Source: Lumnitzera littorea
Taxonomy: Eukaryota; Streptophyta; Magnoliopsida; Myrtales; Combretaceae
DNA length: 64,000 bases
Direction of reading: 5' to 3'
Assembly: GCA_024138015.1 (NCBI GenBank)
Contig: JAMXBB010000011.1
Span: forward strand, 72,916,522-72,980,521
Part shown: one piece after another, positions 34,868 to 45,926 of the stretch
Numbering within the stretch: the stretch's first letter is position 1
Layout: every line of letters starts with the position of its first letter
Program-made: the position numbers and the translations under genes
The notes under the pieces: generated by a model
Seen by the model: only the letters and a program-made list of their open reading frames with translations
Databases searched by the model: none
Told to the model about the DNA's origin: nothing

Positions 34868-37800
34868 ATGTCTACTAACAAGAGTAAGGTTAGCTCTTTT
34901 CTACTGGAACTTACCTCCAGTTTAGATTCTATAAAGAGTGATCTGCTTCGGGTGTAGAAGCTTATAAGGATGGTCGTAAAGGCATTGGATAAGGCCAGAA
35001 TCATCAATGCCATCCCTAAAGACGTATACGTGGATATCCCCTTGCCCTTACCAAGGGTTTGTTCAACACTCCTAGTATGGGAAAGGGGCTTGACGGCTGT
35101 ACAAGCAAAAGTAAGGATTCCGTCCTCATTTAGGTCATCAGCAACTTCCTCGTGGGGGCGATACCGGGGTAGCATATTAGGTTACCATGCAGGGACGAAC
35201 GGGTGGCCCTACTATTGGAGAGGCGCTTTATGGTTTTTAAGAAGTGCTTGGAATTTAGGCAACGCCTTCCCTCAAGTCGTTTTGAGAGGGAGTTTTTCGA
35301 CTACTACCGTTGCAGCCTGTCACAGATTCCTACTAATGGGTGGAGCGTGTTGAAGGTGTTCCAAGCGCTTTGCGAATACCTGGTGATAAAAGCTATTCCC
35401 GAGCTCTTCTGCCACTTTACATGTGGAAGAGTGCTGTGGTGGGGGGGGGGGGTAGCCTTATCTCCAATTACGCCTAGGAAAGAAATTGTTCTATGGCCTT
35501 GTTGACTCAGTTAAAGGATAACAGGACGAATATGTGGTGGTGGAGCTGCCCGAAGAGGCCACCTTCTAAACTCGATGGACCGGAATGGTCCGTACTGGAG
35601 GCGAGAAGAGGCTTAATTTGAGTGATACCGAGGCCGTCCAGGAGATTTTAACTTTCATAGAGCTACAAGGTGGCTAGGAAATCAACATTGCAATGACCAT
35701 AGAAAGGTATTTCCGATACCCGATCTTCGAGCTCTTCCCCAACATGAAGAGAGCTGTGGCAAAGAAGTGGGTTGAAGGTATTGATTCATTCCCACGCATC
35801 TGTTTATTGTGCTAGTGTCAGGTTGCTTCATCCGACACCTGTAGGATGGGTGGACTTCCTTGGTTGTACTGGTTACGACGGTGTTTTACAAGTGGTAGTG
35901 GTAATTTCCTTTGATTTCACCTTGTTTTCTTTTTCTAACTTTCAAATCGGTCTTTTTGCAGGTAAAAGCTTGGTTTTAAGGGTGCCTCATCCGTCTGTGG
36001 ATGATCTAATGACCCAATACCAAGCGCAGTCAAAGGCAGGTCAACCAATAGGGAAGGAAACAAAGTTAAAGCTAAGACCCAGTGAGACCAACAAGTCACG
36101 GCTGAAGCCTATACCTTAGGGGATTCCCTTCGTCATCCAGGATGAGCCAATAATCGTGGCGCCATTGAGTGTGGCTTTACCCGTTCCTTTTATCCATTCG
36201 TCCGAGCCTATCCTCGTAGGCGATGAAGGTGTCGAGGTGGAGGGGCCCGACGTACAGGTGCTTTGCCCCTCCAAGGGTAGCTAAAGAAGGAACCAGGGAA
36301 ATAATCACCCTACTTGCAATCATAGGCGAGAAACGCAAGGCTCTTGAGGTACCCAGGGAGCCAGGTCCAAGGATGAAGAGGCAGATGCCCCTAGCAAGAA
36401 AACCTTTGGCCAAAGGGAAATGGAATGAGTGGCCCCTGGCTTATCCCTTCCAGAGCATGGATGACATTAGGAACGAGTTTTTCAACGTCCTCAACAATTT
36501 CCCAAAGATGGGGTTGGGGCTAGACTCATTCATAGAAGCACCATACACCTCTATAGACGAGGTGCTGAAGAGTGGGAGGGGGTGTCCCCGAAATGGAGAA
36601 GAAGAAGGCCTGGGGGAAGATCGTACTGTCGAAATGGGAGGTCCATACTAGTAACTTGACACTGTGGCACCAGACCCTTAGTTACTAGGCTTTAGTGGAG
36701 TCTTACACACTTGGTGATTGGGTTGTGCTGGAAAGGATCTCCCAAGATGCTGTGGGAGACCCTATACAAATTACAGGCTACTTGAGTACCCTAATGCGAC
36801 AAGTAGGTCTTCCATGCTGTTGTTGTGTTTTGTTTCAGTGTCTTATACTAACCTGTGGGTTCTATTTTCTTCTTGCAGTACCATGGCCAAGTGCTCCATG
36901 AATTAAGCAAGTCCCATGCCACTTGAAAGAGGTAACTAGATTGCGGGAGGAGTTACATCAATAGAAGAAGTGCCTGCTAGGGGCAAAGACTTCTAGCATG
37001 AGGTACTTAAGAAAATTTGCTCAAGCTAACAAACGCCTCCGCCACTCTATTGTGCAGGTGGCAGGGCTTCAGGCGAGGCTTAAGCATGCAGAGCAGGAGA
37101 GGGGCAAGGTAGAAAGGGATGCTCGGAAGGTTATAGAATTAAAGGCTCGGGTGGAGAATGAGCAGAAGACAAAGGCTCATCTCTCACAACGATTGGAGGA
37201 GTAGGACGTAGCCAAAGCCCAACTTGAAAAAGAAAATGCCGATATAAAGGCTTCCATGGCCAGGTTGAAGACCGAGCTGGCGATGAAGGCGTCCAAGTGT
37301 GATGGTGCTAAAGCCACATCGCTTGAGCTGGTCGATTTGATGGCCACTCTGGAGCAATAGGTTGGGGAGCTACAAGGCAAGGTTTTGGAGATGGAAGAGA
37401 TCATCTCCAAGATAGAAAGCGGAGAAGTCCTCAACGATGCTGCTGTAAAGAAGGCCGTCACCGACTATAGGGCTACTGAGGAGTGGTTAAAGGAGCTGGA
37501 GGACTTGTTTACTAATTCTGCTTGCTTCACCAGGAGAGAAATCATCTCCCATTATCTAGATCTAGACCTGAGCTTCCTTGACTTTTTGGACTCCCCCACC
37601 TTCAATGAGAAAAGGGAAGCCCTGGCGAGGGAGGAGTCAACTTGGGCAGTCGTCAAAGACGCAAGTACGTCCTCTGGTGTCGTTGCAATGTAGGGTGCTT
37701 TTACCTCCGGCCCCGCTTTGGCAACTTAGTAGGAGGATGCCTCAAAAGCTATCTTTGGGGACAATCTGCTTATGGGGGGTCTCATCGCTCTTGGTTCGCA

Positions 37801-37921
37801 TATGTCATGCTCCCCTGCAGCTCAAGGTCTACTTGTTGAAGTGCCTGCAAATCAGCGCTCAGAGCAGATTGATGCCTTAGGTTTTTCGAAGTTACCCGAG
37901 CTAGCTAATCCCAAGCGGTAG
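34868..37921 (+). pseudogene. Antisense, intron-containing gene carried by element C ('putative gypsy type transposon' family, coiled coil)
   Basis: Lies between integrase and 3' LTR on the opposite strand. From ATG 34868 the product starts MSTNKSKVSSFLLEL. The conserved block FEREFFDYYRCSLSQ and NGWSVLKVFQALCEYL (about 35280-35390) resembles the domain Pfam calls 'putative gypsy type transposon' (recalled, not searched). Two introns have clear borders: 35778-35961 (AAG/GTATTG ... TTTTTGCAG/G), joining WVE to GKSLVLRVPHPSVDDLM, and 36803-36878 (CAA/GTAGGT ... TTCTTGCAG/T), joining NATRQ to YHGQVLHELSK. A long charged coiled coil follows (36900-37500). The frame ends at TAG 37919-37921. It is broken by several TAG stops (near 34955 and 37691) and a G-run of about 12 at 35441. 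Function is unknown. Comparable antisense ORFs are known in Tat/Grande elements. Confidence 0.75.
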
Positions 37922-38014
37922 TGGGATTCTGTAATTTCCCCTTTTATTTTATTTTTATGTTTCTAGATAGGGCCAAGATGTCGACCTTTGCTCTGTAAAC
38001 AAATTTGTATGATA

Positions 38015-38020
38015 AATAAA
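38015..38020 (+). terminator. Polyadenylation signal of the antisense gene
   Basis: AATAAA about 95 bases after the stop codon of the antisense gene, in its orientation. Confidence 0.45.
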
Positions 38021-38071
38021 TGAAGTTTTTCAAAAGTCTCACTATTTTGATTAAATTTTTTAGATCCTTGG

Positions 38072-38340
38072 TGAAGGTCTTGTTAGGAAAGTTCCTCTGT
38101 GCATGTGGTGTTTCCCTTTGTCAAGGTTACCCTATGGGGGTTAGATCGGTGGCATTCCAACCTAGCCAGTTTGTGGGAGTTCTTCTGTGCAAGGAGTGTT
38201 TCTTCTTACTGAGGTTACCCTATGGGGGTCAAGTCGGTAATGTTCCTACTTACCTTATTCGTAGGAGTTCCTTTGTAAGGGGTGTTTCCCCTTGTCGAGG
38301 TTACCCTAAGGGGGTCAAATTGGTGGCATTCCGATTTGCC
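38072..38340. repeat. Three-copy tandem repeat (~88 bp) between the antisense gene and integrase
   Basis: Units carry GGTTACCCTATGGGGGT and GTGTTTC(C/T)..TTGTC(A/G)AGG blocks, at about 38108, 38196 and 38284. Each contains the small inverted repeat ACCCTATGGGGGT. It sits just past the antisense poly(A) signal and just past the end of pol on the other strand. A frame across it (38020-38367) is an artefact of the repeat. Confidence 0.7.
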
Positions 38341-38475
38341 CGAATAACTATTAGCGTGCCTTTTTGAAAGGCTGGTAAGGTAATTGAAACAAAGGGAGAG
38401 GGAGAGAAGTACGCAATCAATTGAGAGCTTTTTATTTCGACTCGAATTGAAAATAAGATTATACATGATGAAATT

Positions 38476-39600
38476 TTAATCAAAGTAGAGGCATAGATTA
38501 TCAACATCTAAGTGCGCGGGATAAGCTCGCCATCAAATCTTTCTAGCTTGTATGCTCCATTACCCAGTTTCTCCTTAATTTTGATTAAGTCCTCCCAATT
38601 GGGGGCTAGCTTGCCCTAGCCTTCTCATGAACCAGTGGCTTCCAATTTTTGGCACACCAGGTCGTCAACCTTGAATTCCTTATATAAGACCTTCTAATCA
38701 TAATATCGGGTGGCTAGATGTTGGTATGTAGTAACTCGAACAGCAGCAAGGACTCTGATTTCCTCCATTGTGTCGACGCTTGCCTGTAACAATAAGTCAT
38801 TTAAGGCAGCATCGAAACTTCGAGTCTGGATATTGGGGAGTTTAAGTTTGATAAGGAGGACAACTTCTAACCCGAAAGCCAAACAGAAGGGGGTCTTGCT
38901 CGTGGAAGTGCGGTGCATGGTCCTGTAATCCCCACAAGATATTAGGCAGCTCATCAGCCCAAGCGCCATAAGATTGGTCTACACGCTTCTTTAGGCTATC
39001 TAAAATGACCTGATCAGTCACCTCCACCTGTCCATTCTTGATTGGGTGTGGGCAACCGAGGTGAAGTGCACGGTGATGTAGTGCTTGGCGCAGAACTCCC
39101 TGAACTTGGGGTTATCGAATTGTCTGCTGTTATCTATGATCAATGCGTAGGGGACTCCAAACTAGGAGAGAACGTTGTTTCTGACAAATGACTCTACATT
39201 CCTCTCCGTGATCCTAGCCACGGCTTTAGCCTCCACCCACTTTGTAAAGTAGTCCACAGCGACAATTATGAACTCCTATCACCTAATTCTTTTGGGAAGA
39301 CACTGAGGATATTAATCCCCCATTGGGTGAATGGCCATGGGCTCGTCAAGGGTTGGAGTATGATGCTGGGTGCGTGATTGATTAGGGTGTACTTTTGGTA
39401 TTATAGGCACTTCTAGGCTACAGCTTTTGCATCCTGCCTCATGGTGGGCTAATAATATTTGAGCCGTAACGCTCGAAGGTACAGGGCTTAAGACTAGATG
39501 TGATTACTGCACACTTCGATGTATAGCTCTTCCATGACGCATAGCCTTTCCCCTTCTTGGAGATACCGAAGCAAAGGGAGGCTGATTCCCCTGCAATATA
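38476..39600 (-). pseudogene. Integrase of element C, broken
   Basis: On the minus strand the core reads WPFTQWGINIL (near 39310), where the first catalytic Asp is Asn. FIIVAVDYFTKWVEAKAVA follows, then ALIIDNSRQFDN with the second Asp intact (near 39130). After a frameshift, the Glu segment is NGQVEVTDQVILDSLKKRV (about 39030-38975). The C-terminal part includes the VDDLVCQKLEATG and GNGAYKLERFDGELIP blocks, and pol ends at TAA 38478-38476 after a small deletion. The ...GAYKL...IPRT... ending is standard for plant Ty3 pol. It would insert the cDNA into the genome. The Asp-to-Asn change and the shifts make it inactive. Confidence 0.82.
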
Positions 39601-40190
39601 GGATGTCGTCAATCAATGTATAATTGGTGGCATGGTACTAAAGCTTCTTCAACTCTCTCTTGTTGTTTGGCAAAGTTCCCTCCTCTCAGTAGCTCTAGAT
39701 GGAATCCGTCTAGCTCGGCTCTAATGCCGCCATGGTAAGTTCTAGAATTTTAGCCGAGCTTAAAGCTATGCTTTTTTCCGGCAGGTACTTAATGAAGATC
39801 TTGCTATCCTTCGGCTTAGGCTTCTGTTTGCAAGTCGAGAGATTTTCTCAATGTCCCAAGAGGGGAAGTTCGCTAAGAGTCTTCTTGCCTTCTCTAAGTA
39901 CTTAGCTATGGAGCTGTCCTTAGCCTCATATTCGCCCCAGACCTGCTATACAATGAGCATGGAGTCCGAAAATATCTGCAGCTGCACGGCCCCGATCTCC
40001 TTGGCTAGCTTCAAGCTAGCAATAAGTGCTTCGTACTTGGATTCATTATTGCTGGAGTCAAACCCGAACTTGAGAACGTAACAAATGGTGACATTATGAG
40101 GGTCGATCAGCACAAGGCCCGTACCTCCACCTCTAGTGGTGGATGATCCATCAACAAAGAGGGTCCATACTTTTATCATTGGCCAGGGCC
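39601..40190 (-). pseudogene. Archaeal-type second RNase H of element C
   Basis: Open on the minus strand from 40179 to 39946: WTLFVDGSSTTRGGGTGLVL, then NNESKYEALIASLKLAKEIG and LQIFSDSMLIV. The Asp-Glu-Asp positions are all present in this stretch. It continues in decayed form (YEAKDSSIAKYLEKARRLL) to about 39650. Following the RT-linked RNase H, it makes element C a dual-RNase-H member of the Tat clade. Confidence 0.8.
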
Positions 40191-41500
40191 ATTTCTTCTC
40201 CGGTATACTCTACCATGAAGTTGGCCAGGACCTATACCTTATAGGCCATTCGTGGTTGGTAACGGATTCCGTACACGTTCAGTTCCATTGCGTACTTCAT
40301 CATCCATCTAGACGTATTAGGTTTCTACAAGATGGTGTGTAGTGGTTGGTCCGTGAGTACAATCACCTTATACTCCTGGAAGTAAGGTCTTAGTAGTTTA
40401 GCAGTAATGATGACGACCAGCGCAAATTTTTCTGCCTAGGTGTATCTTACCTTAGGCCCATGAAGTATGTGGCTGACATAATATATTGGCTCGTGTTCGC
40501 TTCCATCTGCTCTGACCAGCATAGAGGGAAGAGCTCGATCGTTAATAGCTAGGTACAAAAATAGATCCTCCCCTTGGACAGGCTTGGAGAGGACCAGTAG
40601 GTGAGTAAGGAAATCTTAGAGCTGCTAAAAGGTAGTGGCGCACTCTGAACTCCATTCGAAACCCTTAGAATTTTTTAGGATTTTGAAGAACTCAACGCAT
40701 TTATTAGCGCTCTTCAAAATGAATCTACTCAAGGCAGTCACCATGCCAGTAAGCTTTTGTACATCTCGGACTGAAGTTGGGGGCTTCATTCCCCTGATGG
40801 TCGTGATCTTCTCAGGATTAGCTTCAATACCTCTCCGGGTGACAAAAAATCCGAGGAACTTACCAAAGCCGACGCCGAAGACGCACTTCTAGGGGTTCAG
40901 CTTCATATCGTGCATGCGCGTTCGATCGAAGGTTTCCTAAAGGTCTTTGACATGATCAACCGGCTTCTGGCTCTTGATAATCATGTCATCGACGTACACC
41001 TCCATATTGCGCCCGATCTAGGGTTTGAACAATTTTGTCACCATTGGTTGGTATGTAGCCCCAATGTTTTTTAGTCCAAACGGCATCACAATGTAGCAAT
41101 ATGTGCCATAGTCGATGACGAAGGAGGTATGAACTTCATTCTTCAGGTCTATTTTGATCTAGTTGTATTCCGAGAAGGCGTCCATAAAGCTTAATAGGGC
41201 ATATCTTGACATAAAACTGACAAATTGGTTGATTCTAGGGAGGAGGAAACAATCTTTGGAGCAGGCTTTATTAAGGTCAGTATAATTGACACACATGTGC
41301 TACTTCCCATTCTTCTTTTTCATAAGTACCATGTTTGCCATCTAAGTTGGGTACTTTTCCTCCCTTATAAAGTTAGCTTTGAGCAGCTTCCGCACTTCCT
41401 CTTCGATTGCGGCCTACTGTTCTGGCATGAAATGTCTCTTTTTTTGTTTGACAAGCTGTACTATAGTGTCGATGTTGAGGCTATGGGTTGCTAGGTCGAA
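40191..41500 (-). pseudogene. Reverse transcriptase and RNase H of element C, broken
   Basis: Minus-strand order: EEEVRKLLKANFIREEKYPT (about 41410), VLMKKKNGK, VNYTDLNKACSKDCFLLPRI, SFMDAFSEYN with the motif A Asp retained (about 41180), YCYIVMPFGLKNIGATYQ, then VYVDDMIIKSQ near 41000-40970. The thumb LNP-KCVFGVGFGKFLGF follows, and the RNase H part SKPVQGEDLFLYLAINDRAL, PIYYVSHILHGPKVRYT, then PYFQEYKVIVLTDQPL near 40370. Stops, nearly all TAG, interrupt it at positions where Gln or Trp is normal. Layout and motifs are textbook Ty3/gypsy. Confidence 0.88.
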
Positions 41501-41744
41501 GGAAATTCCAGGCATGTTGGACATCGACTAGGTGAACCTATCCGAATTTGCCCGCAGGAGGGCAATGATTTCATCCTTCATGTCGATCGGGGTCTCGATC
41601 CCGACTTTTGTTATATGGTCAAGAAAGTCACCAATCTGGACGTCTTTGGTCTTTTCTCCAGGCTTGTCCCTCTAAGTTGGTCTCTCATACGGGCTCCTCT
41701 CTAGGGCAGAGATGCCATCACCTTTAACTGCCTTAACATATAAC

Positions 41745-42165
41745 TCTAACAAGAGCTTCTAATCGCACTTGCATACTCCTACCCCTATGGGCGTCGGGAA
41801 TTTAGCCTTGAGATGCGGGGAGGATATGATCATCCCAAATGCGTTTAGGCTTGGTCTTCCTAAGAGCGCATTATAAGGGGAGGGACAATCGATTACAACG
41901 AACTCCACTGGCTGTTGTGTCATGTGGTCTTCATCGCTAAGTTCCATGTCCAGCATAATGATGCCCTTGGCTCGGATCGTGCTGCCGTTGAAGCCGATCA
42001 AATTGTAGTGGTATGGCTTTATCTTTACTGGTAGCTTCTTCCTTATCCAATCATATGTGTGGAGGAAGAGTATGTCAGTAGAGTTACAAATATCTACTGT
42101 GATCTTCAGGACCTCAAATTTTGAGATCCTAGCTTTAGTCACTAGTGCATCTTAGTAGGGAGTGT
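41745..42165 (-). pseudogene. Protease of element C
   Basis: Open on the minus strand 42142-41759 (127 aa). The catalytic loop, normally D-S/T-G, reads VDICNSTDILF, so the Gly and its neighbour are lost. Downstream are NLIGFNGSTIRAKGIIML and PVEFVVIDCPSPYNALLGRPSLNAFGMI, the latter being the conserved LLGRP segment. It would cut the Gag-Pol polyprotein. The altered loop predicts an inactive enzyme. Confidence 0.82.
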
Positions 42166-42820
42166 CAACCCCTTCGAGGTCAGTGTCAGCATCGAAGAAG
42201 GAGGTGTCTAACTTTTGTCTCTTCTTCCTAATTGCTAGCACCTTTGATTAAGCGTTAACCAAGCTGCTAGTGCTCGGCTGGCTCCTAGGGTATGGGACCC
42301 TCATAATTACATTTATGACACCGTTGGGGGTACGATCATTGCGGTGGTCATTATGCTGCCTCGCTTGGCCATCCTAAGTCCGTCGCCTCCGAGGTACATT
42401 GTCAGTATCATCTTCGGAATGATCGTTGTTCCTTTAGCGTGCTACGTATTCGTTGAAGAAGTCGTATTGAATGGTGTATTTGATGGCATTCTTTAATTGG
42501 AAGCACTCTTCAGTTGTATGGCCATAATTATCGTGGAACCGACAGTATTTGTCGAAGTTCCGGCGACTACGGTTTCCTCACATTTTTTGCGGCCTCTGCA
42601 ACATGTTTCAGTACTTCACCTCGGAGTAAACTTGGGTTATGAGTCTATTTAGAGGCGTATACTGGCTGTAAATGGGAGGGGGAAGAGGGTTGTGCTCTAC
42701 TCGGCGTTTCTTCTTCCTGGAGCTTTCTCCCTCAAGCCTGCTCAGCATCTTTCCGCCGAGGCAATCTTTGATGGACAATTTCTCCTTATCCTACTTTTTG
42801 CCCGTCCTTTCTCGGTCGGT
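42166..42820 (-). pseudogene. 3' part of gag of element C (zinc-knuckle side)
   Basis: Minus-strand reading gives YCRFHDNYGHTTEECFQLKN near 42550-42490, the variant Cys-His box usual in this lineage, followed by an Arg/Asp-rich linker into the protease. It is cut off from the 5' part by the solo LTR at 42826-45921. Confidence 0.75.
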
Positions 42821-42825
42821 ATTGT

Positions 42826-45800
42826 TGTAAGCCCCAAAACTAGTCATTCGAGATTTCGATCGGTTGAAAGACCCAATCGAACCTAAATTATAATGTAAAG
42901 CTAGAAATATTAGTAAAATGATCCTATAAGTTTGAATTTAAGAAAATAAGCAATAAAATAAAAGACTATAAAAATTTCAAATTTTAAATATATAACTCGT
43001 TATTTATCGAAAATGCGTAAAATGCATTCTGATAATTAATAAATCGCTAGAGATAAATTATATGTATACAAAAAATCATAAAATGACCTAAATAATATTT
43101 AGGAATACTTATTTGTACTATATACGAATTTACATGTAGGTAGAAATACGTGTAATTACTTAAAATAAGCGAAATGTGTTAAAATAATACTTAATTAATT
43201 AAAGAAAATTCATAATTAATTAAGAAAAAATAAAGAAAAATCAGAAAAAATAAGGAATGATCCAGAATTAGGTCGTAGCAGCTAGGGAAAATAAGAAAAA
43301 AATCAGCCAATTAAATTAGAACAACACAAAAGCCAAAAATTAAGGGATTTGGATAATGTCTTGTCCAATTTAACGCACATTAATTACCACAAAGCTCTAT
43401 AAATAGGGGAAAAAATCACAGAGCTCATTTGAGCAGTTTGGAGAGTGAAAAAAATAGAGAGAGGCGAAATTGAGAGAAAAATTAAGGTTAAAAAAAAATA
43501 GGAAAAACTATGCAATTAGGGCCTTTAAAGAGAACCCACACCAGGCGAGTAGTTGGGAGTGGACGGCCACCACCACCACATGGTGGTGGCAACGCCCAGA
43601 CTGGCCGACAAGGCCATAGAGGCCGGCGGTGGCTAGAGCCACTTAGAACGGTAAGTCCGATTTTGTGTAATTTTGTAAAAAAAGTAAATATTCTTAGAAA
43701 ATTATGAATTTTGTTATTCTAGAATATTTTTATATGTAGTTTTTATGAAAAATATTATTTTGATGAAAATATGTCCCGTAATAGATAGTCCTTAAGAAAT
43801 CACGCAAAACCGAGCATGTTTCGGTTTAAAAATAAATAATCTTAGGAGTGTAGTTTTGAACCCAAAATTTTTGTGTAGATTAGTAGATGATATAGAATAA
43901 TGCTATGAAGCCCGTTTTCAAAAATTAATTTTCCAAATTTTTAGATAATTTTTAGGCCTTAAAATGAGGCATAAAATGGGTAATTTAGGGTTAATAAAGT
44001 AATTAAATGGTTAATTACTGATTTAGTGAATAAGTATATGTTTTAAGATGTTGAAATCTGATGGAGTATGATACTTGTAGCATTTAGGGTGTTAGATGTA
44101 ATTATTAGGTTAATTATGTAGTAAATGAGTAATAGGGAAAAATAGTAAATTATAAGTTAATTTTGTAAATTAGGGTAATTAGTAGTAAAATCTAATTTAG
44201 GATGAATTTAGAAATTTTGAAATAATAATTGATGTTAAGAGATGGTAATTAGAATAATAGAAATATTAGATATGTATTATGTACATATTATGTACATAAT
44301 AAGTAATAGTACATAATACACAATACATAATTATTAGAAATATAATAAATATAAAATATTATAATAAAAATTGATATTATGATAATAATAAAAATGTACA
44401 ATAAATCTGATAGGAAACTTGAATTTATCAAATTAGATGAAAAATGTAAAAATTTCTCACATCAGGAGTAAATTCGGTACACTAATAAGGATTTAAGTGT
44501 ACTGGGTGGAATAAAATACTAATTAGAGGTAATGATGATATTTAGGAGATCAAGAAGTAATGTGATTAATTTCACATTATGAGTTGAAATGAATTTCTAG
44601 GGTTTGAGTATAAAACAATACTTAGAAATCGAACTAGAGCCTAATTTAGAAATCGATGTGGAAACCGAACCCGAACCCGAACCTAACCCTAAACCTAGAA
44701 TAATTGTAAAAGACTTAAGACCTAGATAATTAAGCATATTAAACCCTAAACAAAACATAACAATAAGTGTTATAGGATAAAATGAACATATAATAGCTAT
44801 ATGAAAAACTGAAATTTGTATTATAGGGATGATTGGCGATAGCTTGAGCAAGTCGACCTCAAGTGAGTGAGCGAGGAGTTGAGGTAAGTTGAGAATTAAT
44901 ACGATGCTGTATTCTGGAGGCTTAAGATTATGCTTGTTGTGCTTGTTAGATAGTTAGTTGTGTGCATATGCTTGATTATGAGTGATGCTATGATTCTGTT
45001 TATTGTTCTGGTATATATTGTATGATTTGTATAAAATGAATAATCACCCTAAACTGGACTTAATCAAACATACAACTTGTAATCATAATCGGACTTGCAT
45101 GACAATCCATTAGGGGAAACTTAGGACTCTCCGGCCAAATACCGACCCCTTCGAAAGGGATAGCGCAGGATTACATAATGGTTCCTTCTTCATCCTTAAT
45201 CGAACTAAGTGATAGGAGAGGAGGTCGCGGCGAGGGTGAAGTCAATGGTTCAAAGGTAGTCATGGAAGGAGCAAGGTCTCCATTGCACAAGCCTGGGTTT
45301 AGTCATGAGCTGTTGCATTAATGGTAACTCCTCAACCTGGATTAGAGCAGGCACAATTTCTCTAATCTCACGACAGGCCGGACAACGTCATGCGATGGCA
45401 TTTACTTGCACATGCATTATACCTAATAAGTTGATTGAAAACCTTGTTGTGTTTATAGTATAGTTTTAAATCCTCCATCCTAACTTACTGAGTTGTGGTT
45501 GCTCATATCCCTATAGATGTCGTGCAGGTACTGGCTAAGAAGCGACAAACAACAACTCTGAAGCTAGCAACTGCTGGATCTTGGGGAGTGAGGAAAAACA
45601 TTTGAAGAATAAACACATACTTTTAAGGTTTAAGCTTTTACTTTAGAATTTTTCACTTCTGAATAATATAATAACTAGGAAATATATTACGAAGAAATAT
45701 TGTAAACAATATTTGTACTAACTAAATTTAATGTATATATGTATTTCCTCACTTTCTTAGGTAAATAAGTTATTTAAAATACAAACTGTTTACTTCAAAG

Positions 45801-45921
45801 CGGGTTAGTCATGGACGTCTTATGTAGATCAGGTTTAAGATAGCGGTTGTAAGGCTAACTCCTATCTTAGGATGGTTTACACGGCGGGGTTATTACGACT
45901 CTGCCTTTTCGGGGTGTAACA
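42826..45921 (+). mobile_element. Solo LTR E (3.1 kb) nested in gag of element C
   Basis: Starts TGTAAGCCCC and ends GGGGTGTAACA, flanked by a perfect 5-bp duplication ATTGT (42821-42825 and 45922-45926). The interrupted gag reading resumes on the other side. No internal repeat or coding domain exists between the ends, so this is a solo LTR left by recombination. It has a TATA box (CTATAAATAGG, 43397-43407), then a GC-rich patch (43540-43650) ending in a strong splice donor (AACG/GTAAGT, 43650/43651). Copy F at 17965-20915 is the same family. The long LTR and the TGTAA...GTAACA ends suggest a plant gypsy lineage, but the family is not proven. Confidence 0.85.
43396..43408 (+). promoter_or_regulatory. 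TATA box of LTR E
   Basis: TCTATAAATAGGG about 570 bases into the LTR, with the equivalent position recognisable in copy F. Confidence 0.55.
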
Positions 45922-45926
45922 ATTGT

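Noticed and set aside
38020..38367. 115-codon plus-strand frame
   Set aside because: Lies within the three-copy tandem repeat beyond the antisense poly(A) signal; the translation simply repeats.
43510..43707. 65-codon frame in LTR E as a protein gene
   Set aside because: It is short, spans the splice donor and is not open in copy F; kept only as a possible leader ORF.
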